A stretch of DNA of 64,000 nucleotides from Clostridium sp. M62/1 (GTDB lineage Bacteria; Bacillota; Clostridia; Lachnospirales; Lachnospiraceae), in contig NZ_CP085988.1 of assembly GCF_020736365.1 (NCBI RefSeq), positions 2,734,001-2,798,000 of the forward strand, in the 5' to 3' direction. The notes below the pieces were generated by a model that was not told the origin of the DNA, searched no databases, and saw nothing but the letters and a program-made list of their open reading frames with translations. Position 1 is the first letter of the stretch. Each line of letters begins with the position of its first letter. Shown in pieces: positions 52,789-61,048 of the stretch. Position numbers and translations under genes: made by a program.

Positions 52789-55116
52789 ATGAATTATCCT
52801 TTTGAAAATGATACCAGTGCAGTAATTAAAAAATTAGCACGAAAAAGTGTGCGTTTTGATAAGAAGAAAAACTTATTTTGCCTTTCGGCAATTATTGTAG
52901 CCGTTGCTATGATAATGATGTCGTTGCTCACAGTGCAAAATATCATTTATCAAAATCAGAAAGAAATCGAAGGATTACATCAAGGGATTTTCTTTGACAT
53001 TACGCAGGACAGTAAAGAAAAGTTGTTAGCAAACGAAGAAGTAAAAAGTGTAGGACTTTCCTGTAATATCAAAACAGTGAAAGAAAATTCTAAAGAACTG
53101 TCTCTGATTTATTATGATGATGACATGCTTAGTTTGATTCCTGCCTTTGACGGAAAATATCCAGAGAAAGCAAGTGAAATTGCTGTTACAGATGCCTTTT
53201 TTGCCAGTGAAAATAAGTCTCCGGAAATCAACGCCATAGTTCAGTTGAATCTGGATGGTACTTTGAAGAATTATACTATTGTTGGTATTTATCATGATAA
53301 AACTTCTACCGCTTATCCTGTTTTTGTTTCACTTGAAAAATGCCGGGAATTACGTGGAAATAACCTGCTTAATGGATATGTTTGGCTTGAAAATGCAGAT
53401 ACCCTTACAAAAGACGAAGCAACAGAAATATTATCTCAAATTTCAGAGGAGACTGGACTGAATAATTGGACAGTCAGCAGTTACTATGATTATGTAAATA
53501 CAACTTTGTCCTTCAGTAATTATGCGGTATATGGTGTAGTTGCTGCCATTTTGTTTTTAGCTGCCGCACTTGTAATTTACAGCATTTTCTATATTTCGGT
53601 TGGACAAAAAGTTGCTGAGTTCGGACAGCTTCGGACAATAGGGGCAAGTAAAAAGCAAATTTATAAAATAGTTCTTAAACAGGGTTATATGCTTGCAGTT
53701 CCGGGGATTTTAATTGGTAGTATCATGGGAACGATCATCAGCTATTGTCTGCAATCAAAAGGCTGGTCAGTATTTGCATTTATTGTTTCTCTATGTGGCG
53801 CATGCCTTTTTGGAATACTGCTTGTTTATATTAGTGTTCGTAAACCAGCAAAAATTGCAGCGAATACTTCTCCAATTTCCGCCCTGAAAAATCCAGTGGG
53901 AATTGTAAATTACCGCACTCACAAAAGACATCGTATTACGCCTGTATATTTAGCGAAAATCAGCTTTTCCAGAAACAGAAAAAAATCTCTATTGACCATT
54001 TTATCATTGGGACTGTGCGGAGTTATATTTTTCCTTGCAGCAAGTTATCAGAGTTCTTTTAATGCCGAGAGTATGGCTCGTTATTGGGATATGAAGTACG
54101 GAGATTTCAAAATCAGCATTGATTTAGAAAACGAAAGTGAAAATTTGGATGCTCTCTTGCAGAAAGAATATTTTTCTGATTATGTAAAGCGTGTTGGAGA
54201 TATAGAGGGAGTTAGCAATATATTTACTTATGCTACCGTACCAGTTGATTTCTCAACAGACAATGATATTTCAGATAGCACCTTGATGCTCGGCTATAAT
54301 GAAAAGGATTTGGCGTCGCTAAATGCAGCGGTTTTGTCTGGAAATATTACTGATGATACAGAATTAGTTGTAAGTGATCCCGAACGTATTTATGATGTTT
54401 ACCATTGGAAACCTCAAATTGGGGATACTGTGACCTTTAATTTCAAAAATCATAGTGGTAAAACAATAACAAAAGCATTCAAAATTGGTGCAATCACTTC
54501 CAGCAATGATGGAATGGGTGGCTATATTTTCAGAATGCCGGAAAATATGCTCAAAGAACTTGCAGGTTATGACTGTACATACGCAATCGAAATACAAGCA
54601 GAAGCTGAATATCAGGAGATAATCGAGCAAGAACTCAAATTACTCGTTTCTGACAATAGGGATGTTCGCTTACAAACCCTTCAAGATTTTATTGTAGAAC
54701 ACCAATCAGACAATCGTGCAGGTTTTACATTAGCTTATGCGATTGCAGCCATCTTGTGGATATTTGCGGTCATCAATCAAATCAATCTTACTGTGACAAA
54801 TCTTTTATCACAGAAACAGGAAATGGGCACACTAAAATCTATTGGTATGACAAATAAGCAGTTGAAGCAAGCATTTATGATGGAAGGTCTTTTTACTACT
54901 TTGATTGCATTGCTTATAACTGCTGTTGTTGGAATCCCCGGCGGATATGCAATCGGTATATTTTTGAAAAATGCAGGCATGTCTACGGGATTTGTATTTC
55001 CGGTTGTTGCTTTTACTCTTTTTGCTGTTGCTATGTTTATGCTTGAAAGTTTGATGACAATATTGCTTATTCATTCATGGAAGAAGCAATCTGTTATTGC
55101 AATAATGCGAAATTGA
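52789..55116 (+). CDS. FtsX-type ABC permease (antimicrobial-peptide resistance class)
   Basis: A 775-residue permease with two FtsX modules. An N-terminal helix (about 30-50) is followed by an extracellular region (about 50-250), three helices (about 245-360), another helix (about 405-425), a second large extracellular region (about 430-640) and three C-terminal helices with LLSQKQEMGTLKSIGMTNKQLKQAFMMEGLFTTLIALLITA. GQLRTIGASKKQIYKIV is the matching cytoplasmic motif of the first module. Two external domains resemble MacB/Vex- or lantibiotic-type permeases more than classic BceB, which has one. GGAGG precedes the ATG at 52789. The substrate is unknown. Confidence 0.9.
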   Translation: MNYPFENDTSAVIKKLARKSVRFDKKKNLFCLSAIIVAVAMIMMSLLTVQNIIYQNQKEIEGLHQGIFFDITQDSKEKLLANEEVKSVGLSCNIKTVKENSKELSLIYYDDDMLSLIPAFDGKYPEKASEIAVTDAFFASENKSPEINAIVQLNLDGTLKNYTIVGIYHDKTSTAYPVFVSLEKCRELRGNNLLNGYVWLENADTLTKDEATEILSQISEETGLNNWTVSSYYDYVNTTLSFSNYAVYGVVAAILFLAAALVIYSIFYISVGQKVAEFGQLRTIGASKKQIYKIVLKQGYMLAVPGILIGSIMGTIISYCLQSKGWSVFAFIVSLCGACLFGILLVYISVRKPAKIAANTSPISALKNPVGIVNYRTHKRHRITPVYLAKISFSRNRKKSLLTILSLGLCGVIFFLAASYQSSFNAESMARYWDMKYGDFKISIDLENESENLDALLQKEYFSDYVKRVGDIEGVSNIFTYATVPVDFSTDNDISDSTLMLGYNEKDLASLNAAVLSGNITDDTELVVSDPERIYDVYHWKPQIGDTVTFNFKNHSGKTITKAFKIGAITSSNDGMGGYIFRMPENMLKELAGYDCTYAIEIQAEAEYQEIIEQELKLLVSDNRDVRLQTLQDFIVEHQSDNRAGFTLAYAIAAILWIFAVINQINLTVTNLLSQKQEMGTLKSIGMTNKQLKQAFMMEGLFTTLIALLITAVVGIPGGYAIGIFLKNAGMSTGFVFPVVAFTLFAVAMFMLESLMTILLIHSWKKQSVIAIMRN

Positions 55117-55171
55117 TGATAGAAAGCTTTTCATATCTCGGTCAGCTCCACAATTACATTACTCTGCTGAT

Positions 55172-55205
55172 ACAGCCAGTCCGTAAATTCTTTCGGGCTG
55201 GCTGT
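55172..55205 (+). terminator. Terminator of the cargo operon
   Basis: ACAGCCAGTCCG pairs with CGGGCTGGCTGT (one G-T) followed by TCCTGTTTTT. Further on, a palindrome TTACTGT-CTAT-ACAGTAA occurs near 55283-55300. Confidence 0.75.
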
Positions 55206-55311
55206 TCCTGTTTTTACAGCCTTTTTTCTCTGTAATACTTCTTTTCATACAGTAAATTTTCACTAGGCTGGTATGGAGTAATTTTACTGTCTATACAGTA
55301 AGTTGAAAATA

Positions 55312-56277
55312 CTAATATGGTCTTTTTTCTAACCAAACTTTAAGATAACATCTAATTCCAACATATGCGCCCTGCGAAAGTACGAAAAGCAATAGAAGAT
55401 TTACTGACAGTACTTTTTTGATTGATTCTCCAAAATAAATGACAATAGCAACACTTGTCAGTATCATTAGTAGAGTAATAACATCCCAACAGTTTTTCTT
55501 ATATAATTCTATAACCTTTATTTCTATCAGTATCGCCAGCATCCCTGTTCCTGCCATACATATTCCTACAATCAATATTAGCAATAACCAATATACCATT
55601 CCGGCTATAAAAGCATTTGGAATTTTTGTACTAATCTGTGCCGCAGAATGCCCGGCATCAATCGTCCATCCGACAAAGGTTTGTATGAATGATGCTAAAT
55701 CATTGAAGAATGATTTACAATCGACAAGGAACATATCTGACTGTACTGCCTGAAAAAGAGTGGTTGTCAACGAATACCATGCAAGAAGGAACAAGGTTGT
55801 TTGGAACATTACCGTTTTTGCTTTATACTGTCCTGCAAGTCGCTCTTTTTGTGTTTCGTATTTTGCTTTTGCATTCTGATAGGCTGTCCGGTTACAGGCT
55901 TCACATTTTTCATAGAGTACCGGCTTTTCTACCGGTATTTCTACGATTTTCTGATGTGTCCGGGCATAATCCCGTTCCTGTGTTAAATAGCATATTTTAT
56001 CTTGACATTCCTCTATCATGACGTTTGCGCTTCGCAACTTCTCTTTCTCGATCCGCAATGCTCTGTCTGCCAGCTTCAAGTCGTTCTTTAATGCTTGAAT
56101 ATTCCCGGCTCTGTTCTCTTTGTTTAATTTCTCGTTCAAGGTCAGAGATTCGCTGAGCTGCGTCTTCAGTTCCACGATAAGCTGTTCTTTCTGTTCTAGT
56201 TCTTCTTGTATCTCCTCGGTCAAGAGCAGAAGTTCTTCCAACTGTTCGGCGTTCTTTGATTCTCTGGATTCGTTCAT
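55312..56277 (-). CDS. Coiled-coil membrane protein overlapping the relaxase gene
   Basis: The 321-residue protein has an N-terminal coiled coil (about 5-105: EELLLLTEEIQEELEQKEQLIVELKTQL...), a Cys-rich turn EKCEACNRTAYQNAKAKYE, then four hydrophobic segments (about 155-178, 222-250, 262-285, 292-312). AAAGGA lies 10 nt before the ATG. The first 94 codons coincide with the last codons of the relaxase in another frame, giving a 281-bp overlap. It resembles proteins annotated as DUF6040 beside MobQ relaxases; that name is from memory. It may link the relaxosome to the membrane. Confidence 0.75.
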   Translation of the reverse strand: MNESRESKNAEQLEELLLLTEEIQEELEQKEQLIVELKTQLSESLTLNEKLNKENRAGNIQALKNDLKLADRALRIEKEKLRSANVMIEECQDKICYLTQERDYARTHQKIVEIPVEKPVLYEKCEACNRTAYQNAKAKYETQKERLAGQYKAKTVMFQTTLFLLAWYSLTTTLFQAVQSDMFLVDCKSFFNDLASFIQTFVGWTIDAGHSAAQISTKIPNAFIAGMVYWLLLILIVGICMAGTGMLAILIEIKVIELYKKNCWDVITLLMILTSVAIVIYFGESIKKVLSVNLLLLFVLSQGAYVGIRCYLKVWLEKRPY

Positions 56278-57718
56278 CTATATCACGTCCTTTCTCTATC
56301 TGCTGTTCCAGTTCAGCAATTCGGTGTTCTGTTTCAGTAATAAACTGTTTTCGCTGTTCAGCTTCTGTGCCAATTTCTGCCATTGCTGATTTTCGTTTTC
56401 CAAAAGCTCTATCTTCGTTTTCTGTTCTTCCATCTTGGAAAGCAGTTCCTCGGTATTTGGCAAAATGTTGAGCAGCTCGGATAACTCGTTGTTTAATTTT
56501 TGTAATTTCTGATTCTGTTTTTGCATAAGAGAGAGTTGAGTGTCCCGGTTCTGCATTTCCAGAATCATTTCTGCCATTAGGTTCTGCTGTTCTTCGATTT
56601 GACCAATCATGGATTCCATTAAGGGTATAATTTCCCGGCTTTCTTCTAATGTCATTTAATCGCTCCTTCCATAATGATAATGCACCCGATACTTTCCCAA
56701 AGGTGTTTAGTATCTTTTGCAATAACGTGTTTTGTTGTTTTATGATTTGATTTTCCGCTACTTTCCACGAGCCTTTTATTTCCTGCCCGGCAAAAAACTT
56801 TTGTTCAATCTTTCTTGCGTCAGCTCCTTCATGGATGGTAGGAATCTGGAGTTTTCCCTGCTTTTCATAAGAACGATGATCAACTTGATTATGCAAAGGC
56901 AGATGTTCATTACATACCTTTGCCCATTCACTCCGCCACAGTTCACAATTTTTTGGATTGTTCCATCCAGTAGCATCGGTCAGCACCCGTTTCCATTGCA
57001 GGCGGTTTCTTGCTCCAATCTTCTGAATTCCGTTTTCGTCTAATACAGGGATACGGATTCCATGACGGTCAGGGTTTTTCTTATCCTGCCACCAGTTCGG
57101 ATGGGATTCATCAATCACGATATTTCCGTTTTTATCTCTGACAAAATCCCAATCCTTGACTTCTTTCTTTCCCCAAGAATGATCCGGGTTAAAAGGACGC
57201 ATAGTTAGAAGCAGATGGACATGGGGGTTGCCATCCCCTTTGTCGTGGATACTCCAATCAGCGCACATTCCTCTATCTACAAAAGTTTTTTGGATATAGT
57301 CGGTTGTATATTGAATTTGTTCCTGTCTGCTCCATTCTTTGGGGAGGGCAAATTCAAATGACCTGCCAAGTTGGGCATCTGCATTTTTTTCAATCTTCAA
57401 TACCTCATTCCATAACCTCTGTTTCTGAAATGTGATTTTGAATTTTTCTAAAGCAGCTTCTTTATCTTCTGACCTTTTGTAGCGGACAGATTTTTGAAAG
57501 CGTTTTATATTTTCTTCTGGTACTATCTGCCATTCAGGAGGTGCGTTTTCACACATCATCAGACTGGTGTAGACCACTTCTTTTTTAGAAGTGTAATAAC
57601 TGATTCTCCCGGTTTCCTCGTTTTTCATCACATCCCCATTGAGATATGCGGAAGCGGAGATAACAGATTTCCCTTTACTTCGTCCGACTATTTTGATTGT
57701 GTAATGAAAAATCGCCAT
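55997..57718 (-). CDS. MobQ-type relaxase (MobA/MobL family)
   Basis: A 573-residue relaxase that nicks oriT for transfer. The N-terminal relaxase domain begins MAIFHYTIKIVGRSKGKSVISASAYLNGD. Its motifs include GRSFEFALPKEWSRQEQIQYTTDYIQ and DKGDGNPHVHLLLTMRPF (HxH metal motif). The C-terminal half (about 370-573) is charged and helical. It is double-coding: two other genes run through the same DNA in another frame. AAGGAGG precedes the ATG at 57718. The cognate oriT is 250 bp upstream. Confidence 0.93.
   Translation of the reverse strand: MAIFHYTIKIVGRSKGKSVISASAYLNGDVMKNEETGRISYYTSKKEVVYTSLMMCENAPPEWQIVPEENIKRFQKSVRYKRSEDKEAALEKFKITFQKQRLWNEVLKIEKNADAQLGRSFEFALPKEWSRQEQIQYTTDYIQKTFVDRGMCADWSIHDKGDGNPHVHLLLTMRPFNPDHSWGKKEVKDWDFVRDKNGNIVIDESHPNWWQDKKNPDRHGIRIPVLDENGIQKIGARNRLQWKRVLTDATGWNNPKNCELWRSEWAKVCNEHLPLHNQVDHRSYEKQGKLQIPTIHEGADARKIEQKFFAGQEIKGSWKVAENQIIKQQNTLLQKILNTFGKVSGALSLWKERLNDIRRKPGNYTLNGIHDWSNRRTAEPNGRNDSGNAEPGHSTLSYAKTESEITKIKQRVIRAAQHFAKYRGTAFQDGRTENEDRAFGKRKSAMAEIGTEAEQRKQFITETEHRIAELEQQIEKGRDIDERIQRIKERRTVGRTSALDRGDTRRTRTERTAYRGTEDAAQRISDLEREIKQREQSREYSSIKERLEAGRQSIADREREVAKRKRHDRGMSR
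56296..56655 (-). CDS. Nested coiled-coil ORF inside the relaxase gene
   Basis: A 119-residue reading frame wholly inside the relaxase gene but out of frame with it. The protein is an almost continuous coiled coil (MTLEESREIIPLMESMIGQIEEQQNLMAEMILEM...LLENENQQWQKLAQKLNSENSLLLKQNTELL). The start has AAGGAGCGATTAA-ATG, one of the best ribosome-binding sites in the element, and the frame is the same as that of the downstream membrane protein (starts 18 nt after its stop). This argues for genuine translation. Function unknown, possibly a MobC-like accessory. Confidence 0.6.
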   Translation of the reverse strand: MTLEESREIIPLMESMIGQIEEQQNLMAEMILEMQNRDTQLSLMQKQNQKLQKLNNELSELLNILPNTEELLSKMEEQKTKIELLENENQQWQKLAQKLNSENSLLLKQNTELLNWNSR

Positions 57719-57943
57719 ATCTGGATTCCTCCTTTCTGCACATCCGGTATAGATTTCCGGCAACATTGCTTTCGATTTTAGAAAAAGCAGCATTGCCAGA
57801 ACGCCCTCTGCGTAAGAGTGCCCTGCGCATAGCAGCCTGCATGGAATGCGCCTCTCTGGCGAAGAGTGCCTCCTGTGGCATGAGCAGGTCTGGCTGAAAG
57901 CCCCGCCGACGGAACGAGCCCGGCAAGCGTGAGCGCAGACCGG

Positions 57944-58020
57944 TTGCCACTTGTGGCAAACTTATTGGGACGACCTCTGGTTGTCCATAAGTGCGCCCTT
58001 CATGAAAAAGCAATGAAGGG
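57944..58020 (+). other. oriT of MobQ (RSF1010-like) type
   Basis: On the plus strand a hairpin GGACGACC-TCT-GGTTGTCC (57968-57986) is followed directly by ATAAGTGCG|CCCTT, matching the RSF1010/R1162 nic consensus TAAGTGCG|CCCT as I remember it; the predicted nick is between 57995 and 57996. A further hairpin TTGCCACTTGTGGCAA precedes it (57944-57959), and CCCTTCAT/ATGAAGGG follows it (57996-58020). The 57719-58045 stretch is non-coding apart from this. Confidence 0.88.
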
Positions 58021-58045
58021 AATGAAAAACTCATCCCATCCGCCA

Positions 58046-58360
58046 TTACACTTCCTCCATATCGGTATTTGTTTCTTTCTGCATTGCCTTTGAGAAAAAT
58101 TTCCCATTGGCTTCCTGCTTTTTCAGAAAACCAATCAGCTTTGGGATGTCTTCCTCCTCAATAGTCGCACCAAGAACGGATTCCACCGCACCGCCAACCT
58201 GACAGAGCCTATGGGTTCGTTTTTTACTTTCTTCGGCTTTCTTTCGTTTTAGAAGTTCTTTCTTCTGTGCTGCATATCGTTTTGCTTTTTCAAGGCTTTC
58301 CTGTTCCTTCTTTTCCATTTCAAGCATTCGTTCTTCATAACTTTTTGTTGATTTTGCCAT
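58046..58360 (-). CDS. Small helical mobilization-module protein (DUF3847-like)
   Basis: A 104-residue highly charged protein: an N-terminal helix rich in Lys/Glu (SYEERMLEMEKKEQESLEKAKRYAAQKKELLKRKK), then LCQVGGAVESVLG and IPKLIGFLKKQEANGKFFSKAM. It resembles DUF3847 proteins seen next to MobA/MobL relaxases (name from memory). It lies just upstream of oriT and the relaxase gene on the same strand, so a DNA-binding accessory of the relaxosome is plausible. Confidence 0.7.
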   Translation of the reverse strand: MAKSTKSYEERMLEMEKKEQESLEKAKRYAAQKKELLKRKKAEESKKRTHRLCQVGGAVESVLGATIEEEDIPKLIGFLKKQEANGKFFSKAMQKETNTDMEEV

Positions 58361-58500
58361 TCTTACATTCTCCTTTCCTTCACAAACATAAGTTCTCGGT
58401 TGCGTATCAGAAGAAGCACATGGTATAATCTTCTTGCGTGTAGGTATATCATGGCTTCGGTCTGATAGAACCTTTGGCGGTTTCTTCGGAAGCCGCCTTT

Positions 58501-58731
58501 TTAATTTGCCGCAGTTCTTGTTACGGCTTTTACATTTCCTCTATCCCTCAAATCACGACCTTCATTAGCTTCCATAAACATTTCCAGAATATCGGTTTTA
58601 ATCAGGACTTTGCGACCAACCTTTAATACTGGAAGTTTCTTCCATTCTACAAGCTGTCTTAAGGTATTTCTGCCGATTCCCGTATAGTCAGCAGCTTCTT
58701 CGATGGATAATGCAATTTTTCTTTGCGTCAT
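58501..58731 (-). CDS. xis: Excisionase-like helix-turn-helix protein
   Basis: A 76-residue MerR-like winged helix of the Tn916 Xis type: LSIEEAADYTGIGRNTLRQLVEWKKLPVLKVGRKVLIKTDILEMFMEAN. It should direct the integrase toward excision. It has a strong own promoter (TTGACA 58800-58805, TATACT 58777-58782, 17-nt spacer) in the control region shared with the divergent repressor gene. Confidence 0.88.
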   Translation of the reverse strand: MTQRKIALSIEEAADYTGIGRNTLRQLVEWKKLPVLKVGRKVLIKTDILEMFMEANEGRDLRDRGNVKAVTRTAAN

Positions 58732-58748
58732 ATAATCACCTCCTTATA

Positions 58749-58872
58749 AATTGCATTATGCAATTCTTGTGATGTAAGTATATCCTTTTCATATCTTTTT
58801 GTCAAGCGTTACGAAATATCAAAAACAAACTTTATGTTGCATATTGCAATTTTAGAAAAACAATGCTATAAT
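58749..58872. promoter_or_regulatory. Divergent xis/repressor control region with two operators
   Basis: Operator 1 is AATTGCATTATGCAATT (58749-58765), just after the predicted xis start site. Operator 2 is TTGCATATTGCAA (58837-58849), overlapping the -35 (58844-58849) of the repressor promoter, whose TATAAT is at 58867-58872 (17-nt spacer). The common half-site is TTGCA. The arrangement predicts repression of xis and autoregulation. Confidence 0.75.
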
Positions 58873-58902
58873 TCATACATACCGAAAAAGGAGGCAGTCA
58901 GC

Positions 58903-59532
58903 ATGAAAGATAAAGAACTACGCAAGCTGATAGGCAGCAGAGTAAAACAGCGCCGTCTGGAATTGAATCTGACACAGCCTTATGTCGCAGAAAAGATGGG
59001 GGTTACCGCTTCTACAATCCTGCGTTATGAGAATGGTTCGATTGACAATACGAAAAAAATGGTGCTGGAAGGTCTTTCGGAAGCACTCCATGTATCTGTG
59101 GAATGGCTCAAAGGGGAAACAGATGAATATGAAACCGACATTACGGATAAGAGAGAGTTACAGATTCGTGATGCGATGGGAGATATTCTGGAACAGTTAC
59201 CGCTTGCCCTTACCAAAGAAGAAGATGCTTTTTCAAAAGATTTATTACTGCTGATGTTAAAACAATATGGTCTGTTTTTGGATTCCTTCCAGTTCGCCTG
59301 CAAAAATTTCAAGGGGAATGCTGGTCAGACGGATATTGCCAAAACAATAGGGTTTGAATCGAATGAGGAATATAATGAGATTATGTTCTTAAGGGAAATC
59401 ACTCCTACCATCAATGCTCTTAATGAGATGGCAGACGTTGTAAGGCTCTATTCCAAGAAACCAAAAACAGCAGAACAAAGGCTTGCAAATCTTTTATCAG
59501 AAGTCTTATACGAAGATTCCGAATCGGTATAG
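58903..59532 (+). CDS. XRE-family repressor of the element
   Basis: A 209-residue protein with an N-terminal helix-turn-helix (residues 5-65: LRKLIGSRVKQRRLELNLTQPYVAEKMGVTASTILRYENG, VSVEWLKGE). A helical C-terminal region with no protease motif follows. AGGAGG is 8 nt before the ATG at 58903. It is probably the repressor binding the two TTGCA palindromes in the divergent region and controlling excisionase. The target assignment is inferred from position. Confidence 0.85.
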   Translation: MKDKELRKLIGSRVKQRRLELNLTQPYVAEKMGVTASTILRYENGSIDNTKKMVLEGLSEALHVSVEWLKGETDEYETDITDKRELQIRDAMGDILEQLPLALTKEEDAFSKDLLLLMLKQYGLFLDSFQFACKNFKGNAGQTDIAKTIGFESNEEYNEIMFLREITPTINALNEMADVVRLYSKKPKTAEQRLANLLSEVLYEDSESV

Positions 59533-59618
59533 TAAGACAACCGGAGTTATGATATACTTACACGCACGAAGCATTTCATCAGTTCCGATTGTCTAATATC
59601 GAAAGGAGATATACGATT

Positions 59619-60914
59619 ATGGCAAAAGGATCTGTAAGAAAAAAAGGAAAGAAATGGTACTACCGCTTCTATGTAGAGGACGCAAGCGGCAATCTTGTTC
59701 AAAAAGAATGCGTTGGAACAGAAAGCAAAAGTGAAACTGAAAAGCTGCTCCGTCAGGCAATGGATGATTATGAAAAAAAGAAATTTGTTGCCAAAGCGGA
59801 AAATCTCACAGTCGGACAACTTCTGGATGTGTGGGCAGAGGAGGAATTAAAAACAGGTACGCTCAGCAATGGTACTGTGGAGAATTACCTCGGAACAATC
59901 CGAAATATCAAGAAACACCCATTGGCAGAACGGAAATTAAAAAATGTAACCTCTGAGCATTTGCAATCCTTCTTTGATTTGCTTTCCTTTGGGGGAGTTC
60001 ATCCCGATGGAAAAGAGAAAAAGGGTTACAGCAAAGATTACATCCATTCTTTTTCCGCAGTCATGCAGCAGTCCTTCCGCTTTGCAGTATTTCCAAAACA
60101 GTATATTACGTTCAATCCCATGCAGTATATTAAACTGCGGTATCAGACGGACGAAGTTGATTTGTTTTCGGATGAGGACATGGACGGAAATATCCAACCA
60201 ATTTCACGAGAAGATTATGAAAGACTGCTTACGTATCTTCAAAAAAAGAACCCAGCCGCAATACTTCCAATCCAGATAGCCTATTATGCCGGGCTTCGTA
60301 TTGGAGAAGCCTGTGGTTTGGCATGGCAGGACGTAAATCTGGAAGAACAATGCCTTACCATAAGACGCAGCATCCGATATGATGGCTCAAAACGCAAATA
60401 TATCATCGGACCAACCAAGCGGAAAAAAGTGAGGATTGTTGATTTTGGAGATACGCTGGTAGAGATTTTCCGTAATGCCCGGAAAGAGCAGTTAAAAAAT
60501 CGAATGCAGTATGGAGAACTTTATCACACGAACTACTACAAAGAGGTCAAAGAGAAAAACAGAGTGTACTACGAGTATTATTGCTTAGACAGAACAGAGG
60601 AAGTCCCGGCAGATTATAAAGAAATTTCTTTCGTCTGCTTAAGACCTGATGGCTGTCTGGAACTTCCGACTACTTTGGGAACGGTATGCAGAAAGGTAGC
60701 AAAAACATTAGAGGGATTTGAAGGCTTTCATTTCCACCAGTTACGTCACACCTATGCAAGCAACCTTTTAGCAAATGGAGCTGCCCCAAAAGATGTGCAG
60801 GAATTGTTAGGACACTCAGATGTCAGTACCACAATGAACGTCTATGCTCACTCCACAAGAGATGCGAAACGAAAATCGGTTCGGCTTCTTGATAAAGTGG
60901 TAGGCAATGACTAA
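59619..60914 (+). CDS. int: Tyrosine recombinase integrase (Tn916 Int-like)
   Basis: A 431-residue integrase. The N-terminal arm-binding domain is GSVRKKGKKWYYRFYVEDASGNLVQKE. A core-binding domain (about 65-170) and the catalytic domain follow, with YYAGLRIGEACGLAW (Arg), HFHQLRHTYASNLLANG (HxxR), LGHSDVSTTMNVYAH (His and nucleophile Tyr). AAAGGAG is 10 nt before the ATG at 59619. It lies 125 bp from the right end. The target is inside a protein-coding gene rather than a tRNA gene. Confidence 0.95.
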   Translation: MAKGSVRKKGKKWYYRFYVEDASGNLVQKECVGTESKSETEKLLRQAMDDYEKKKFVAKAENLTVGQLLDVWAEEELKTGTLSNGTVENYLGTIRNIKKHPLAERKLKNVTSEHLQSFFDLLSFGGVHPDGKEKKGYSKDYIHSFSAVMQQSFRFAVFPKQYITFNPMQYIKLRYQTDEVDLFSDEDMDGNIQPISREDYERLLTYLQKKNPAAILPIQIAYYAGLRIGEACGLAWQDVNLEEQCLTIRRSIRYDGSKRKYIIGPTKRKKVRIVDFGDTLVEIFRNARKEQLKNRMQYGELYHTNYYKEVKEKNRVYYEYYCLDRTEEVPADYKEISFVCLRPDGCLELPTTLGTVCRKVAKTLEGFEGFHFHQLRHTYASNLLANGAAPKDVQELLGHSDVSTTMNVYAHSTRDAKRKSVRLLDKVVGND

Positions 60915-60918
60915 AAAA

Positions 60919-60969
60919 TTTCCCTTATTTCCCTTGTGATTATCTCATAAGGGCAAAAATAAGGGAAAC
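60919..60969 (+). repeat. Integrase arm-site-like repeats, right end
   Basis: TTTCCCTTA, TTTCCCTTGTG (60928-60938), then the inverse AAATAAGGGAAAC (60957-60969). The same words occur near the left end (49559-49636). Confidence 0.6.
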
Positions 60970-61039
60970 TACATATCATTTCACTAATGGACAGGCGGGA
61001 AAGCCTATAAAATGGGGAAAGTTAGAGAGATAATTATAT

Positions 61040-61048
61040 AAATTCCAG
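61040..61048 (+). repeat. attachment-site repeat, right (AAATTCCAG)
   Basis: Direct repeat of 49452-49460 at the junction with the N-terminal part of the phosphatase gene. Confidence 0.8.

Larger units (their letters stand above)
49452..61048. mobile_element. 11.6-kb mobilizable element with tyrosine integrase and MobQ relaxase
   Basis: It is bounded by the 9-bp repeat AAATTCCAG and splits the PHP phosphatase gene. Gene order: a small conserved protein, a Bce-like regulator, kinase, ATPase and permease (plus); a membrane coiled-coil protein, nested coil ORF, MobQ relaxase, DUF3847-like protein and excisionase (minus); a repressor and integrase (plus). oriT lies at 57968-58000. TTTCCCTT repeats lie near both ends. 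No conjugation machinery is present, so it is mobilizable rather than self-transmissible. It is AT-richer than the chromosome. Confidence 0.9.

Noticed and set aside
57675..58046. 123-codon minus-strand frame across oriT and the relaxase start
   Set aside because: Lies over the structured origin, has no ribosome-binding site, and resembles no protein.
60984..61015. GGCGGGAAAGCC shared by both mobile elements (also near 12389)
   Set aside because: Only 12 bases match, and the flanks differ; probably coincidental or part of separate hairpins.
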